Below are positions 1-6,260 of a DNA stretch of 13,771 bases, piece after piece. Source of the DNA: Thermoleophilaceae bacterium (lineage in GTDB: Bacteria > Actinomycetota > Thermoleophilia > Solirubrobacterales > Thermoleophilaceae); assembly GCA_013813135.1 (NCBI GenBank), contig JACCSF010000016.1, positions 1 through 13,771 on the forward strand, in the 5' to 3' direction. Positions within the stretch are counted from its first letter, which is position 1. Every line of letters begins with the position of its first letter. The position numbers were made by a program, and so were the translations under genes. Under the pieces are notes generated by a model. That model saw only the letters and a list, made by a program, of their open reading frames with translations, had not been told where the DNA came from and did not search any database.

Positions 1-106
1 GGGCCGTTTGGCGCCCCTCAGCGGGATTCATCAGGCGGTCTTACCGGACGCCGGCCGAAAGCAGGGCTGGGCCTGACGGTGAGACGGCCCACGGCGGTGC
101 GCAACC

Positions 107-496
107 CTAGTGCGAGAGTTCGGTGAGCGCCATCGTGTTGCCGTCGGGATCCTTGATCCACGCGGCCCTGAAGCGGCCGGCATCGAAGACGCCGCGCTCG
201 TCGGTCTTGATCCCGGGCTGGTCGTATTGCTCGAAGACCACGCCCCGCGACGCGAGCTCGTCCATCATCTGGTCGAGGTCATCTACGAACCAGCCCGCGA
301 GCGTGGCCGGCGACTTGCCGGCGTTGTCTGGCGAGAGATAGACGAAGATCTGGGTCCCGTCCGCGCAGGGATAGCGCACGCCCTCCTGCTCCTCCTCGCC
401 GCGCACCAGCCCGAGCTGATGCTCGTAGAAGCGCTTTGCCCTGTCGAGGTCGGATACGGCCAGCAACGCATGGACGTTGCAGTCGCTCAATCCCAT
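107..496 (-). CDS. VOC-family (glyoxalase/bleomycin-resistance-like) protein
   Basis: 129-residue protein with a vicinal oxygen chelate fold. Near the N-terminus is a beta strand with His9 (NVHALLAVSDLDRAKRFYEHQLGL), the usual first metal-ligand position followed by the 'D-x-x-R-A-x-x-F-Y' helix. At the C-terminus is DPDGNTMALTE with Glu126, the usual last ligand. I chose the ATG at 496 because AGGAGG (502-507, minus sense) lies 5 nt upstream; the frame is open 14 codons further but lacks such a site. The substrate cannot be told from sequence; VOC proteins range from lyases and dioxygenases to drug-binding proteins. A second VOC gene lies just upstream on the same strand with a 108-nt gap. 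Downstream of the stop a 6-bp inverted repeat (68-73 with 86-91) could form a weak hairpin but has no T tract. Confidence 0.85.
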   Translation of the reverse strand: MGLSDCNVHALLAVSDLDRAKRFYEHQLGLVRGEEEQEGVRYPCADGTQIFVYLSPDNAGKSPATLAGWFVDDLDQMMDELASRGVVFEQYDQPGIKTDERGVFDAGRFRAAWIKDPDGNTMALTELSH

Positions 497-604
497 CGGA
501 GCCTCCTTGGTTTCGTGATTGTCCGTGACCCGTCTCATTGCTCCGGCGGTAGCAGCGCGCGCAGATCGGAGCGATACGTCTCCAGCCGATCGTCGCCGCA
601 GACC

Positions 605-1039
605 TCAGCCCGCCTGGACGACCAGGAAGCGGTTGCCGTCGGGATCGCGGACGAAGAACTGCGCCGGAACCGGATCCGCGACGGACACCGCGTTTGAGAC
701 GAGTCCCGACCTCGGCGTGCCCGTCCGCGCGATCTCCGCGTCGACGTCGACGCCTCGGGCGCGCAGGGTCGCGTGGTCGGCATCGATGTCGGCCGTCGCG
801 AACGCGCAGCGGGCCACGTCGCCGCCCGCGGATGCACCCTCACTCGGCGGGACCAGCGCGATCGTGTTCGCCGCGCCGGGCGGGGCCACTTCGATCCAGC
901 GGTGCTGCCCGCCGTAGGCGAAGTCCGCCCGCTTCTCGAACCCCAGCTTCTCGACAAAGAACTCCAACGAGCGGTCCTGATCGGCAACTGGGACGAACAC
1001 GGCCCCGACCTCGCTGATACTGGTGGCGCTGACGGTCAT
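605..1039 (-). CDS. VOC-family protein lacking an obvious C-terminal metal ligand
   Basis: 144-residue single-domain VOC protein. An N-terminal strand-helix unit (VGAVFVPVADQDRSLEFFVEKLGF) is followed by the paired-barrel pattern and a C-terminal FVRDPDGNRFLVVQAG. The start is ATG at 1039, with AAAGGA (1047-1052, minus sense) 7 nt upstream. The metal-ligand positions look altered. The first strand carries no His where VOC enzymes usually have one. The strand after DPDGN reads FLVV instead of carrying the usual Glu. This suggests a non-metal or binding role rather than a glyoxalase I reaction, though I have no alignment. It probably shares a transcript with the VOC gene downstream at 107-496. 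Family call is firm; function unknown. Confidence 0.85.
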   Translation of the reverse strand: MTVSATSISEVGAVFVPVADQDRSLEFFVEKLGFEKRADFAYGGQHRWIEVAPPGAANTIALVPPSEGASAGGDVARCAFATADIDADHATLRARGVDVDAEIARTGTPRSGLVSNAVSVADPVPAQFFVRDPDGNRFLVVQAG

Positions 1040-1198
1040 GCTCCATTCCTTTCGCGTGGTCGCGATCTCTACAGGTAGACCCGCCAGCAGCCCCGGACTC
1101 ATCGCAACGGATCCGAACCTCGCACGGCGGGCAGCACATCGGATCCTGCACCCCATGAACGAGCCAGCTCGTGTCCGTCCTCGCGCAGGCGGGAGAGG

Positions 1199-1226
1199 CG
1201 CTTCGGAAGTGTCGCTTCGGAAGTGT
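1199..1226. repeat. 14-bp perfect tandem duplication
   Basis: The unit CGCTTCGGAAGTGT occurs twice head to tail (1199-1212 and 1213-1226), followed by CGCGGG. It lies upstream of the VOC genes in non-coding sequence. It may be a simple replication-slippage duplication or a doubled protein-binding site; the sequence does not decide. Confidence 0.8.
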
Positions 1227-1386
1227 CGCGGGCGAGTCCTCCAACGCGACACCGACAACCTTGCTCTCGGATGCATGCGGGCGTCCACCACGGGCTCGTG
1301 GCAGGCTCCCGCTACGGACGACGAACAGCAGCCCACGCGGTCTCTGATTCGCGCACGCACGCACTCGGGTTGCTGGTGCGTTACCG

Positions 1387-1448
1387 CTCGAGCTCGAGCT
1401 CGCGCAGCGAGCGGAATCGCTAGAGCTTTCGCAGCTCTCGAGCTCGAG
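1387..1448. repeat. Two copies of a 12-bp palindrome flanking two hairpins
   Basis: The palindrome CTCGAGCTCGAG occurs at 1387-1398 and again at 1437-1448. Overlapping or between them are a 6-bp hairpin with a 3-nt loop (GCTCGC/GCGAGC, 1398-1412) and a 6-bp hairpin with a 5-nt loop (AGAGCT/AGCTCT, 1422-1438). The two palindromes could also pair with each other. No coding frame explains the symmetry. Possible roles are a DNA-binding site, a structured RNA or a remnant of a mobile-element end. Confidence 0.7.
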
Positions 1449-1752
1449 AATTCCCTCGGCGCCGAGCGGCAAGCAGGGGGGCAGCGCGTCGAGCACTGCA
1501 GAATCCTGGCGCCCCCCGCCCACCCCGTGCGTGGGGACCCGCGTTGGATTTGGTGTGGGACTCCCTATCCCTCCCGCTCTACAACCAGCAGCTGAACTAC
1601 GTCGCCGAGTTCAGCCGCGTCACCTCGAACTGTCTCCCACGGGAGACGCCGTGGCCACCCCGCTGTGTGATCCACCGCGAGGCCGGTGAACAGTTCCATC
1701 GACACCGTCCCGAGGGCGTGGGACCATGCTGCGAGACGACCGAAGGAGCACC

Positions 1753-1896
1753 ATGGCCGGACTCACGCTCAGCTCAGGAATCGACAGCATCTTCCCGATG
1801 GGCACGAGTGTCCAAGCTCGGAGGGAGGCCCAGGTGGCGCACTACTCTTGCGGCCGCAGTGGCGAGTCAGGCGCTGGCTTCCAGCCAGCGGGCTGA
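1753..1896 (+). CDS. Possible 47-residue small protein, unrecognised
   Basis: Short frame starting at an ATG with AAGGAG (1743-1748) 4 nt upstream, encoding MAGLTLSSGIDSIFPMGTSV... and ending at TGA 1894-1896. I do not recognise the sequence. In its favour are the good ribosome binding site and GC-rich third codon positions (roughly three quarters), better than the overlapping frames. A GTG start lies one base after its stop, as in translationally coupled pairs. Against it are the short length and the decayed neighbourhood; it may be the intact N-terminus of a gene that has shifted frame into the next ORF. Confidence 0.3.
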   Translation: MAGLTLSSGIDSIFPMGTSVQARREAQVAHYSCGRSGESGAGFQPAG

Positions 1897-1897
1897 C

Positions 1898-2212
1898 GTG
1901 GCCTACACCAGGGAGCAAGTCCGGGAAGCCGTGGAGCGGGCGGGAGACGAACACTGGCGGGCGCTGATTCGACATCATGAGGATGCCTATCCGGCGAGCC
2001 GCCCCACCCCGGGCGATGTCTGCCGGGCCGAGGCCGAGCGGCTAAACGAGCTCGGGCTCGGCGACGCCGGGGACCTCACGCTGGTCGAGACCCGCGTCGA
2101 GCGCACCGATTCCACCATCCGCATCGTTCACCTCTTCGAGTACGGGCCTCACAAGGCTCGCCTGCTGACGGAGCCGGTCGAGGGGTACGGAAGCGAAAAG
2201 CGTGAAGGGTGA
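1898..2212 (+). CDS. Hypothetical protein, possibly coupled to or frameshifted from the preceding ORF
   Basis: About 104 residues from a GTG at 1898, reading AYTREQVREAVERAGDEHWR... and later TIRIVHLFEYGPHKARLLTEP. The amino-acid mix is soluble and helix-rich with GC-rich third positions, so it looks like real coding sequence. The frame is open upstream to 1544, but the upstream part does not look protein-like. The start sits one nucleotide after the stop of the 47-residue ORF (TGA-C-GTG). That fits translational coupling, or a frameshift splitting a single gene. The last ten codons run into the GTGAAAA repeat, so the natural C-terminus may have been replaced by the rearrangement next to it. 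No family recognised. Confidence 0.4.
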   Translation: MAYTREQVREAVERAGDEHWRALIRHHEDAYPASRPTPGDVCRAEAERLNELGLGDAGDLTLVETRVERTDSTIRIVHLFEYGPHKARLLTEPVEGYGSEKREG

Positions 2213-2224
2213 AAAGTGAAAAGG
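2193..2224. repeat. Degenerate GTGAAAA heptamer repeat
   Basis: Consecutive 7-bp units GTGAAGG (2202-2208), GTGAAAA (2209-2215) and GTGAAAA (2216-2222) are preceded by a related GCGAAAA (2193-2199). The purine-rich tract sits exactly where the IS110 transposase reading on the opposite strand loses homology, so it marks the break point. It is unlike the GC-rich surroundings. Confidence 0.7.
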
Positions 2225-2225
2225 G

Positions 2226-2405
2226 CCCCGCCCAGCCGTAGGTCGCCTCGAGCGCGACCTTGGACTCGCCGTCGAGCCCGCCGAGCAGCGCCACGAACGT
2301 GTCGGGGTCGTTCACGATCCGGCGCGAGAACAGCTCGCCGCCGTGCTCGTCCAGCGCCGCGATGTGCGACCGCTTGCGATGCAGGTCGATGCCGACAGAA
2401 TTCAT
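2226..2405 (-). pseudogene. IS110-family transposase, N-terminal fragment
   Basis: From ATG 2405, with AAGGAGG (2413-2419, minus sense) 7 nt upstream, the protein reads MNSVGIDLHRKRSHIAALDE... to VALEATYGWAG. This is the start of the RuvC-like DEDD domain of IS110 transposases: the first catalytic Asp is in GIDLHR and the Glu in LEATYGW. Full-length members have about 350-400 residues; here homology stops after about 59 residues at the GTGAAAA repeat and the frame continues into unrelated sequence. The start and ribosome binding site are intact, so a short dead peptide could still be made. A C-terminal IS110 fragment lies at 6261-6499 on the opposite strand; whether it comes from the same element cannot be told. 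Confidence 0.8.
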
Positions 2406-2943
2406 CCGAGGGCCTCCTTCGATCCGGACTTCTTGCGCCCGAGGGCATAGCGTCTCGGACACCGGAGCGCTAGGAGGCCCGCTCCTTCATGGCATCAACC
2501 GGCGCAGGTGGTCCAGTTTTCACCCGGCGCCGACAGGGGGCTATCGCATAGGCATCCGTACCACTAGGAGTTGCCATTAGCACGCAAATCCGCCTCGGAG
2601 GAGGACGAGTGTCCGCGCACGCTTGGGGATCAATCCCCGTGCGCGCAGCCGGCCACGCCACTGGTTCTCGCGCCAAATGACGGCGCGCCGTTCCTGTGCT
2701 GGTTCTCCACAAACTCAGCACTGGTCCCGCGAGGCGATTGGGGCCCGGCGACGCCTGGGTTTCGTCCGCAGCGAGCACGTCGCCCGCCCCGCGGAAGGCG
2801 ACCGCTTTAACGCGGAGCAACACTCTCAGCGCCGACCGGCGAGTCGCCTAACCGCAATTCGGAAGGGCAGTGAGATCAGTTCCTGAGCATTGTCAGGTCG
2901 AAGGCCGGGCCGCGACTCGGTGAGCAAAAGGCGGGGAGATATA
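2406..2943. other. Intergenic stretch, probable IS-end debris
   Basis: No convincing gene. The part nearest the IS110 fragment (2406-2600) corresponds to the non-coding end that in intact IS110 elements carries the element's guide (bridge) RNA. It contains one clear inverted repeat (GGAGCG 2464-2469 with CGCTCC 2480-2485). Around 2508-2540 the sequence GGTCCAGTTTTCACCCGGCG resembles, from memory, the terminal sequences of IS21-family elements; this is weak. From 2600 to 2930 I see nothing identifiable. Confidence 0.4.
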
Positions 2944-3231
2944 TTGACACCGGAGCAGTTCATCGGTCGGGCGCCGTGGCGGTTCGCCAAGACCATGCCC
3001 GACCAGCCGCACGAGTACACCGTCCGCGGCGAGACGCCTGACGAGGAGTTCCACTGGTTCGTGCTCTACATCCGTGATCACGGGCACCGCGCCAAGTACG
3101 GCGGCCGCTCCTACACCTACCTTGACGTCGACGCGTGGCGGTACTGGACGATGGGGGCCCCTGTCGGGGCGACGACCATCATCAACAGGGCCAAGGTGAG
3201 CGAAGGCGGCGCGGACGCTCACAAGTCGTAA
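2944..3231 (+). CDS. Conserved-looking small protein of unknown function
   Basis: About 95 residues beginning LTPEQFIGRAPWRFAKTMPDQPHEYTVRGE and continuing EEFHWFVLYIRDHGHRAKYGGRSYTYLDVDAWRYWTMGAPVGATTIINRA. It is rich in Trp, Tyr, His and Arg and reads as a compact globular domain. I have the impression of a widespread actinobacterial hypothetical family but cannot name it. I place the start at TTG 2944 because GGGGAG (2933-2938) is 5 nt upstream; GTG 2920 in the same frame (VSKRRGDIL...) is an alternative. It stands alone between IS debris and a convergent nuclease-like gene. No catalytic motif or membrane segment is visible. Confidence 0.65.
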   Translation: MTPEQFIGRAPWRFAKTMPDQPHEYTVRGETPDEEFHWFVLYIRDHGHRAKYGGRSYTYLDVDAWRYWTMGAPVGATTIINRAKVSEGGADAHKS

Positions 3232-3374
3232 CGATTGAGTTAGGACAGCGCGAGTGCGGCTGCGCGCCGCTTCTCCGACTCGCCGATCTAAGGACAGTGC
3301 CGGCTGGTCCATCTCGCGCAGGGATTGATGATTCGCGGGGTTGGACCGTAATCCTCGTGCTCCCCGGCCGTCTG

Positions 3375-4520
3375 CTACGCCGCTCTGCTCGCCTCGTCTT
3401 CGACCCACTCGATTGTTCGCTTCAGCTGCTCAAGCGCCACCGGGTTGCTTGCCAGGAGGCTGAGCTGGATCGAAGGTCGCTTCGTGATGACCTCGCGTCC
3501 GAAAGAGACACCGGGAATCTCGTTGACGCAGCGGAGCAGCTCGAGCCTCGTCTCCTCGTCGTCGAACGGCGCCCGCGCCTTCAGATGCTGGAACTGCACC
3601 TCGATCCGCCCATAGCTGTAGAGGGCGATGGGGTAATGCTCGCGCCCGTTCGCGGCGAAGACTGGAACCCACGAGCCGTCCTGCTTACCTCTTCCAAAGG
3701 TCGGTATCCAGCCGCGCGCGAGCATCCACTCATACAGCTCGCGCGCAACCCGCGTCTCATCCTCCCCGCGTTTCTCCATGAGATCAGCGAACAACGATTG
3801 CTCATCCCACTGTCGCCCCTCACCTGACATGCGACGCCCTTTGCGGGCCTCGACCTCCGCGGTCTGGCCGATCACGCGCGGCACCAGCGTCTTCATTCCG
3901 TCCGCGCCGAGATACTGCTTGATCTCGATCGCAATGACCTCGGCGGGGTTCATCTGGCCGTTCAAGAACTCCACAACACGAGCCAGTTCGCGCGGGATCT
4001 CGTCGGAGACAAACACCATCCGCACCTTCCCGGCGCGCAGGTTGTCGCCAGCACGCCCCCAGAACTCCTCGACGTCGACGTCGCTGCCCGCAACCTCGGC
4101 GACCACCGAGAGGGGGTCGAGGCCGTCGTGCTCGCACCGGCGGGCAAAGAACTCGCGCAGCTGCTCGAGCGGCCAGTAAACGACGCCATTCGCGGCGTAG
4201 TCCAACATCTGCCCGACAACCTCCCGACGGATGCGTGTGTCAGAGCTGCGCTTGACCTCGACGAGCGTCGGCACGGCGTCCTGGTCGAGGAACAGGTGGT
4301 CGACCGACCAGCGGCCGGCCGCGTCCTCCTCGTCGGGGAGCGCAGCCTCGCGGCCAACGAGCAGCCAGCGGCGCGGCGTATCGCCGGCATGCTGGTCACC
4401 CGCGAGCAGGCTGGGGAACTTCGCGATCAGCGATTGGAGAACATCCTCGGCCTCGTACGGGCTCTCACGCATCTCGACCAACTCGTCGTCGCCCCGCAAT
4501 AGGAAGATGTCGCCGCTCAT
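3375..4520 (-). CDS. PD-(D/E)XK nuclease-like protein of unknown function
   Basis: 381 residues. Residues about 20-110 resemble the PD-(D/E)XK fold seen in NucS/DUF91-type and related nuclease-like proteins. A helix carries Glu25 (YEAEDVLQSLIAKFPSLL), Asp74 lies in a strand (VDHLFLDQD), E88-V-K90 in LVEVKRSSD, and Gln104 in the next helix (VVGQMLDYA). The order D...ExK...Q is the expected active-site set, so it may cleave or bind DNA. Residues about 220-381 form a second domain (WMLARGWIPTFGRGKQDGSWVPVF..., a later RPSIQLSLLA) that I do not recognise. The ATG at 4520 has no clear Shine-Dalgarno, so it may be leaderless or the start may differ. No methyltransferase or other defence partner sits beside it. 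The fold is well supported; the role is not known. Confidence 0.75.
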   Translation of the reverse strand: MSGDIFLLRGDDELVEMRESPYEAEDVLQSLIAKFPSLLAGDQHAGDTPRRWLLVGREAALPDEEDAAGRWSVDHLFLDQDAVPTLVEVKRSSDTRIRREVVGQMLDYAANGVVYWPLEQLREFFARRCEHDGLDPLSVVAEVAGSDVDVEEFWGRAGDNLRAGKVRMVFVSDEIPRELARVVEFLNGQMNPAEVIAIEIKQYLGADGMKTLVPRVIGQTAEVEARKGRRMSGEGRQWDEQSLFADLMEKRGEDETRVARELYEWMLARGWIPTFGRGKQDGSWVPVFAANGREHYPIALYSYGRIEVQFQHLKARAPFDDEETRLELLRCVNEIPGVSFGREVITKRPSIQLSLLASNPVALEQLKRTIEWVEDEASRAA

Positions 4521-4714
4521 GGGGAGATTCTAGGAGCCGTAGGCGGCGTCGTCGAGACCGCTGAACCGCGCGCTGTCGCCGCCGCTTATCTGAATCGGGG
4601 CCTTCGTCAAGTTCGGCGGTGAGTGGTTGTGGGGCAGTGCGGGTCGGGTTGGTTTGTTCGTTCCGCGGGTGCCCGGGCTTATCTGGGTGCTCGGCCTTGG
4701 GGCCGGCGACGTGA

Positions 4715-4741
4715 TGAGCCGGGCTGGGTGTCGCGGAGACC
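4715..4741 (+). repeat. IS3 element right-end inverted repeat (transposase 3' side)
   Basis: Reads TGAGCCGGGCTGGGTGTCGC and onward to GGAGACC. It pairs with the repeat at 5995-6021, with 21 of 27 positions identical. Confidence 0.8.
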
Positions 4742-4762
4742 GGGTTTGTTGGTTCCCTCTGT

Positions 4763-5650
4763 TCATGAGAGGGAGATTTCCAAGCTACTGGTCTGGCTCA
4801 GCCGTTCGAACTCTGACGGTGGTAGATCGCCGAGCGCTTGGTGTAGTCGGCTGTCGTTGAACCAGCCGATGTACTCGACGACGGCGAGCTCGAGCTGTGA
4901 CCGTGAGCGCCAGACGCGGTCGGCGATCAGCTCCGTCTTGAAGCTGTCGACGAAGCTCTCGGCCAGGGCGTTGTCGTAGGCGTCGCCGACCGAACCGACC
5001 GAGGCCAGCACGCCGTGATCCGCCAGCGTCTGGGTGTAATCGATCGAGGTGTATTGACTGCCGCGATCGGAGTGGTGGACCAGGGCGACGTCGGCGCCGG
5101 GTCCACGCGTCCCGAGTGCCATCCGCAGCGCGTCGAGGACCAGGGTGGTGCGCATGTGCGGCGCGAGCTGCCAGCCCACCACCTTGCGGCTGAAGGCGTC
5201 GATCACGAAGCCGAAGAACACAAGGCCCTCCCAGCAGCGCAGATAGGACAGATCGGCAACCCACAGCTCGTCCCGGCCGCCACTAGTGAAGTCGCGTTGG
5301 ACTAGGTCGGGCCGGCGGTGGGCGTGAGGGTCCGGTCGGGTGGTCCGCCACGGCTTGCCGCGCCGTTTGGCGCCCTGGATTCCGTGGGCGCGCATCAGCC
5401 TTTGCACCCGGCAGCGCGGCACCCGCTCGCCCTCGCGCAGCAGCGCCTTCCAGGTGCGCCGGTAACCGTAGGCCTCGTAGTTGGCGGCGTGGACCTGGCG
5501 GATCCGGCCGAGCAGCCGCTCGTCCTCGAGCGCCCTGGCCGAGCGCTCGCCCTTCGCGCGTTGGTAGTAGGCGGACGCCGACACGCCCAGGGTCCGGCAG
5601 ATCGGCTCGACCCCGAAGTCCTCGCGGCGCTCGTCGATGAACGCGCTCAC
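4763..5650 (-). CDS. IS3-family transposase OrfB (DDE integrase domain)
   Basis: 295 residues. The N-terminal part (1-110) has the HTH_21-like segment ERREDFGVEPICRTLGVSASAYYQR and YGYRRTWKALL. The rve catalytic core follows with Asp133 (WVADLSYL), Asp195 (HHSDRGSQY) and Glu231 (NALAESF). The last two are 35 residues apart, the classical DD(35)E spacing, so the enzyme appears catalytically intact. The GTG start at 5650 overlaps the orfA stop by 4 nt (GTGA). The OrfB frame is also open upstream through the end of orfA, so an OrfAB fusion by -1 frameshifting, as is usual in IS3 elements, is possible; TTTTTC near the end of orfA is a candidate slip site. Confidence 0.93.
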   Translation of the reverse strand: MSAFIDERREDFGVEPICRTLGVSASAYYQRAKGERSARALEDERLLGRIRQVHAANYEAYGYRRTWKALLREGERVPRCRVQRLMRAHGIQGAKRRGKPWRTTRPDPHAHRRPDLVQRDFTSGGRDELWVADLSYLRCWEGLVFFGFVIDAFSRKVVGWQLAPHMRTTLVLDALRMALGTRGPGADVALVHHSDRGSQYTSIDYTQTLADHGVLASVGSVGDAYDNALAESFVDSFKTELIADRVWRSRSQLELAVVEYIGWFNDSRLHQALGDLPPSEFERLSQTSSLEISLS

Positions 5651-5949
5651 TTCGGTCGGTCTGGGTCGAGCTCGCGCGCGAAAAACAGCGACGCCGACTT
5701 CAAGATCTCGTTCGCGCGGCGCAGCTCATAGTTCTCTTTGCGCAGACGGCGGACCTCTTCGCGCTCCTGCGAGCTCACCAGACCCGGGCGCGCACCGCTG
5801 TCGGCCTCGGCCTGCCGGACCTTCTTGCGCAACGTCTCCGGGTGCATGCCGAGGTCGCGCGCGATCTGCGCGATTGGCCGCTCGCCCTCGAGCGCCAGCC
5901 GAACACCTCGCTGAACCAGCTCATCGGGATATTTCTTCGGACGTGCCAT
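5647..5949 (-). CDS. IS3-family transposase OrfA (helix-turn-helix)
   Basis: 100 residues from ATG 5949 (MARPKKYPDELVQRGVRLAL). Residues about 5-50 form the helix-turn-helix (PIAQIARDLGMHPETLRKKV) that recognises the inverted repeats. Residues about 60-90 form the leucine-zipper-like coiled coil (REEVRRLRKENYELRRANEIL) used for dimerisation. The usual length for IS3 OrfA is about 90-120 residues, so it is intact. The frame extends 19 codons upstream, but MARPKK is the typical family N-terminus. Its last codons overlap the orfB start. Confidence 0.92.
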   Translation of the reverse strand: MARPKKYPDELVQRGVRLALEGERPIAQIARDLGMHPETLRKKVRQAEADSGARPGLVSSQEREEVRRLRKENYELRRANEILKSASLFFARELDPDRPK

Positions 5950-5994
5950 GACCGCGGAGGCTCTCCTCTCTCGAGGACGGAATCCTCGAAATAT

Positions 5995-6021
5995 GACCTC
6001 CGCCAAACCCGGCCTGGCTCA
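5995..6021 (-). repeat. IS3 element left-end inverted repeat (transposase 5' side)
   Basis: On the minus strand it reads TGAGCCAGGCCGGGTTTGGC and onward to GGAGGTC, matching the repeat at 4715-4741 at 21 of 27 positions. Confidence 0.8.
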
Positions 6022-6071
6022 GGTCCGCCTGCCGGGCCCAAGAGTCCCACAGGCAAGACGAACCTACACAG

Positions 6072-6260
6072 CTCAACCAGATCGAGATCTACTTCTCGAT
6101 CCTCCAGCGCAAGGCGCTCACCCCCAACGACCTCGGCTCGCTCGACAAGCTGGCCGCCCGGCTGCTCGCCTTCCAAGACCACCACGCCCAAATCGCCCAG
6201 CCCTTCGACTGGACCTTCACACGCCACGACCTCGACCGCGTCCTCGCAAAGATCGCCGGC
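6072..6260 (+). pseudogene. IS630-family transposase, C-terminal remnant
   Basis: In the frame starting at 6072 the DNA encodes LNQIEIYFSILQRKALTPND and on through LAARLLAFQDHH, QPFDWTFTRHDLDRVLAKIAG. This is the typical end of IS630-family DDE transposases, where the catalytic Glu lies in LNQIEIYFSI. It has no start codon and no upstream domain; the sequence just before it (6022-6071) is unrelated and leads to the IS3 end. Without a stop it runs in frame into the IS110 remnant that follows. Confidence 0.8.

Larger units (their letters stand above)
1040..1752. other. Gene-poor stretch with repeats and palindromes
   Basis: No frame here gives a convincing protein: long open frames exist on both strands but read as arginine/serine-rich low-complexity sequence typical of high-GC shadows. 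It contains a 14-bp tandem duplication at 1199-1226 and a cluster of inverted repeats at 1387-1448. A short piece around 1544-1640 (plus strand) reads WDSLSLPLYNQQLNYVAEFSRV, which looks protein-like but leads into nonsense-like sequence, so it may be a decayed gene start. I see no tRNA, rRNA or recognisable transposase in it. Confidence 0.5.
4715..6021 (-). mobile_element. IS3-family insertion sequence, complete
   Basis: A 1307-bp element with orfA and orfB on the minus strand, bounded by imperfect terminal inverted repeats that match at 21 of 27 positions (4715-4741 and 5995-6021), both reading TGAGCC inward. Length, gene order and DDE transposase fit the IS3 family. No 3- or 4-bp target duplication is visible: the flanks are TGA on the left and GGT on the right. 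The copy may therefore have lost a flank by recombination. On its right it abuts IS630 remnant sequence; on its left is a 194-bp non-coding piece (4521-4714) in which I see no gene. Confidence 0.85.

Noticed and set aside
535..987. 150-codon minus-strand frame overlapping the second VOC gene, whose last residues look protein-like (DDRLETYRSDLRALLPPEQ)
   Set aside because: Most of the frame is Arg/Ser-rich shadow of the VOC gene; the tail alone is too short to support a frameshifted extension.
1380..1460. tRNA or other standard structured RNA in the hairpin-rich segment
   Set aside because: No T-arm consensus, no acceptor pairing and no anticodon arm could be found despite several short stems.
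1023..1595. 190-codon plus-strand frame
   Set aside because: Low-complexity Arg/Ala/Ser composition, starts antisense to a VOC gene, no recognisable domain.
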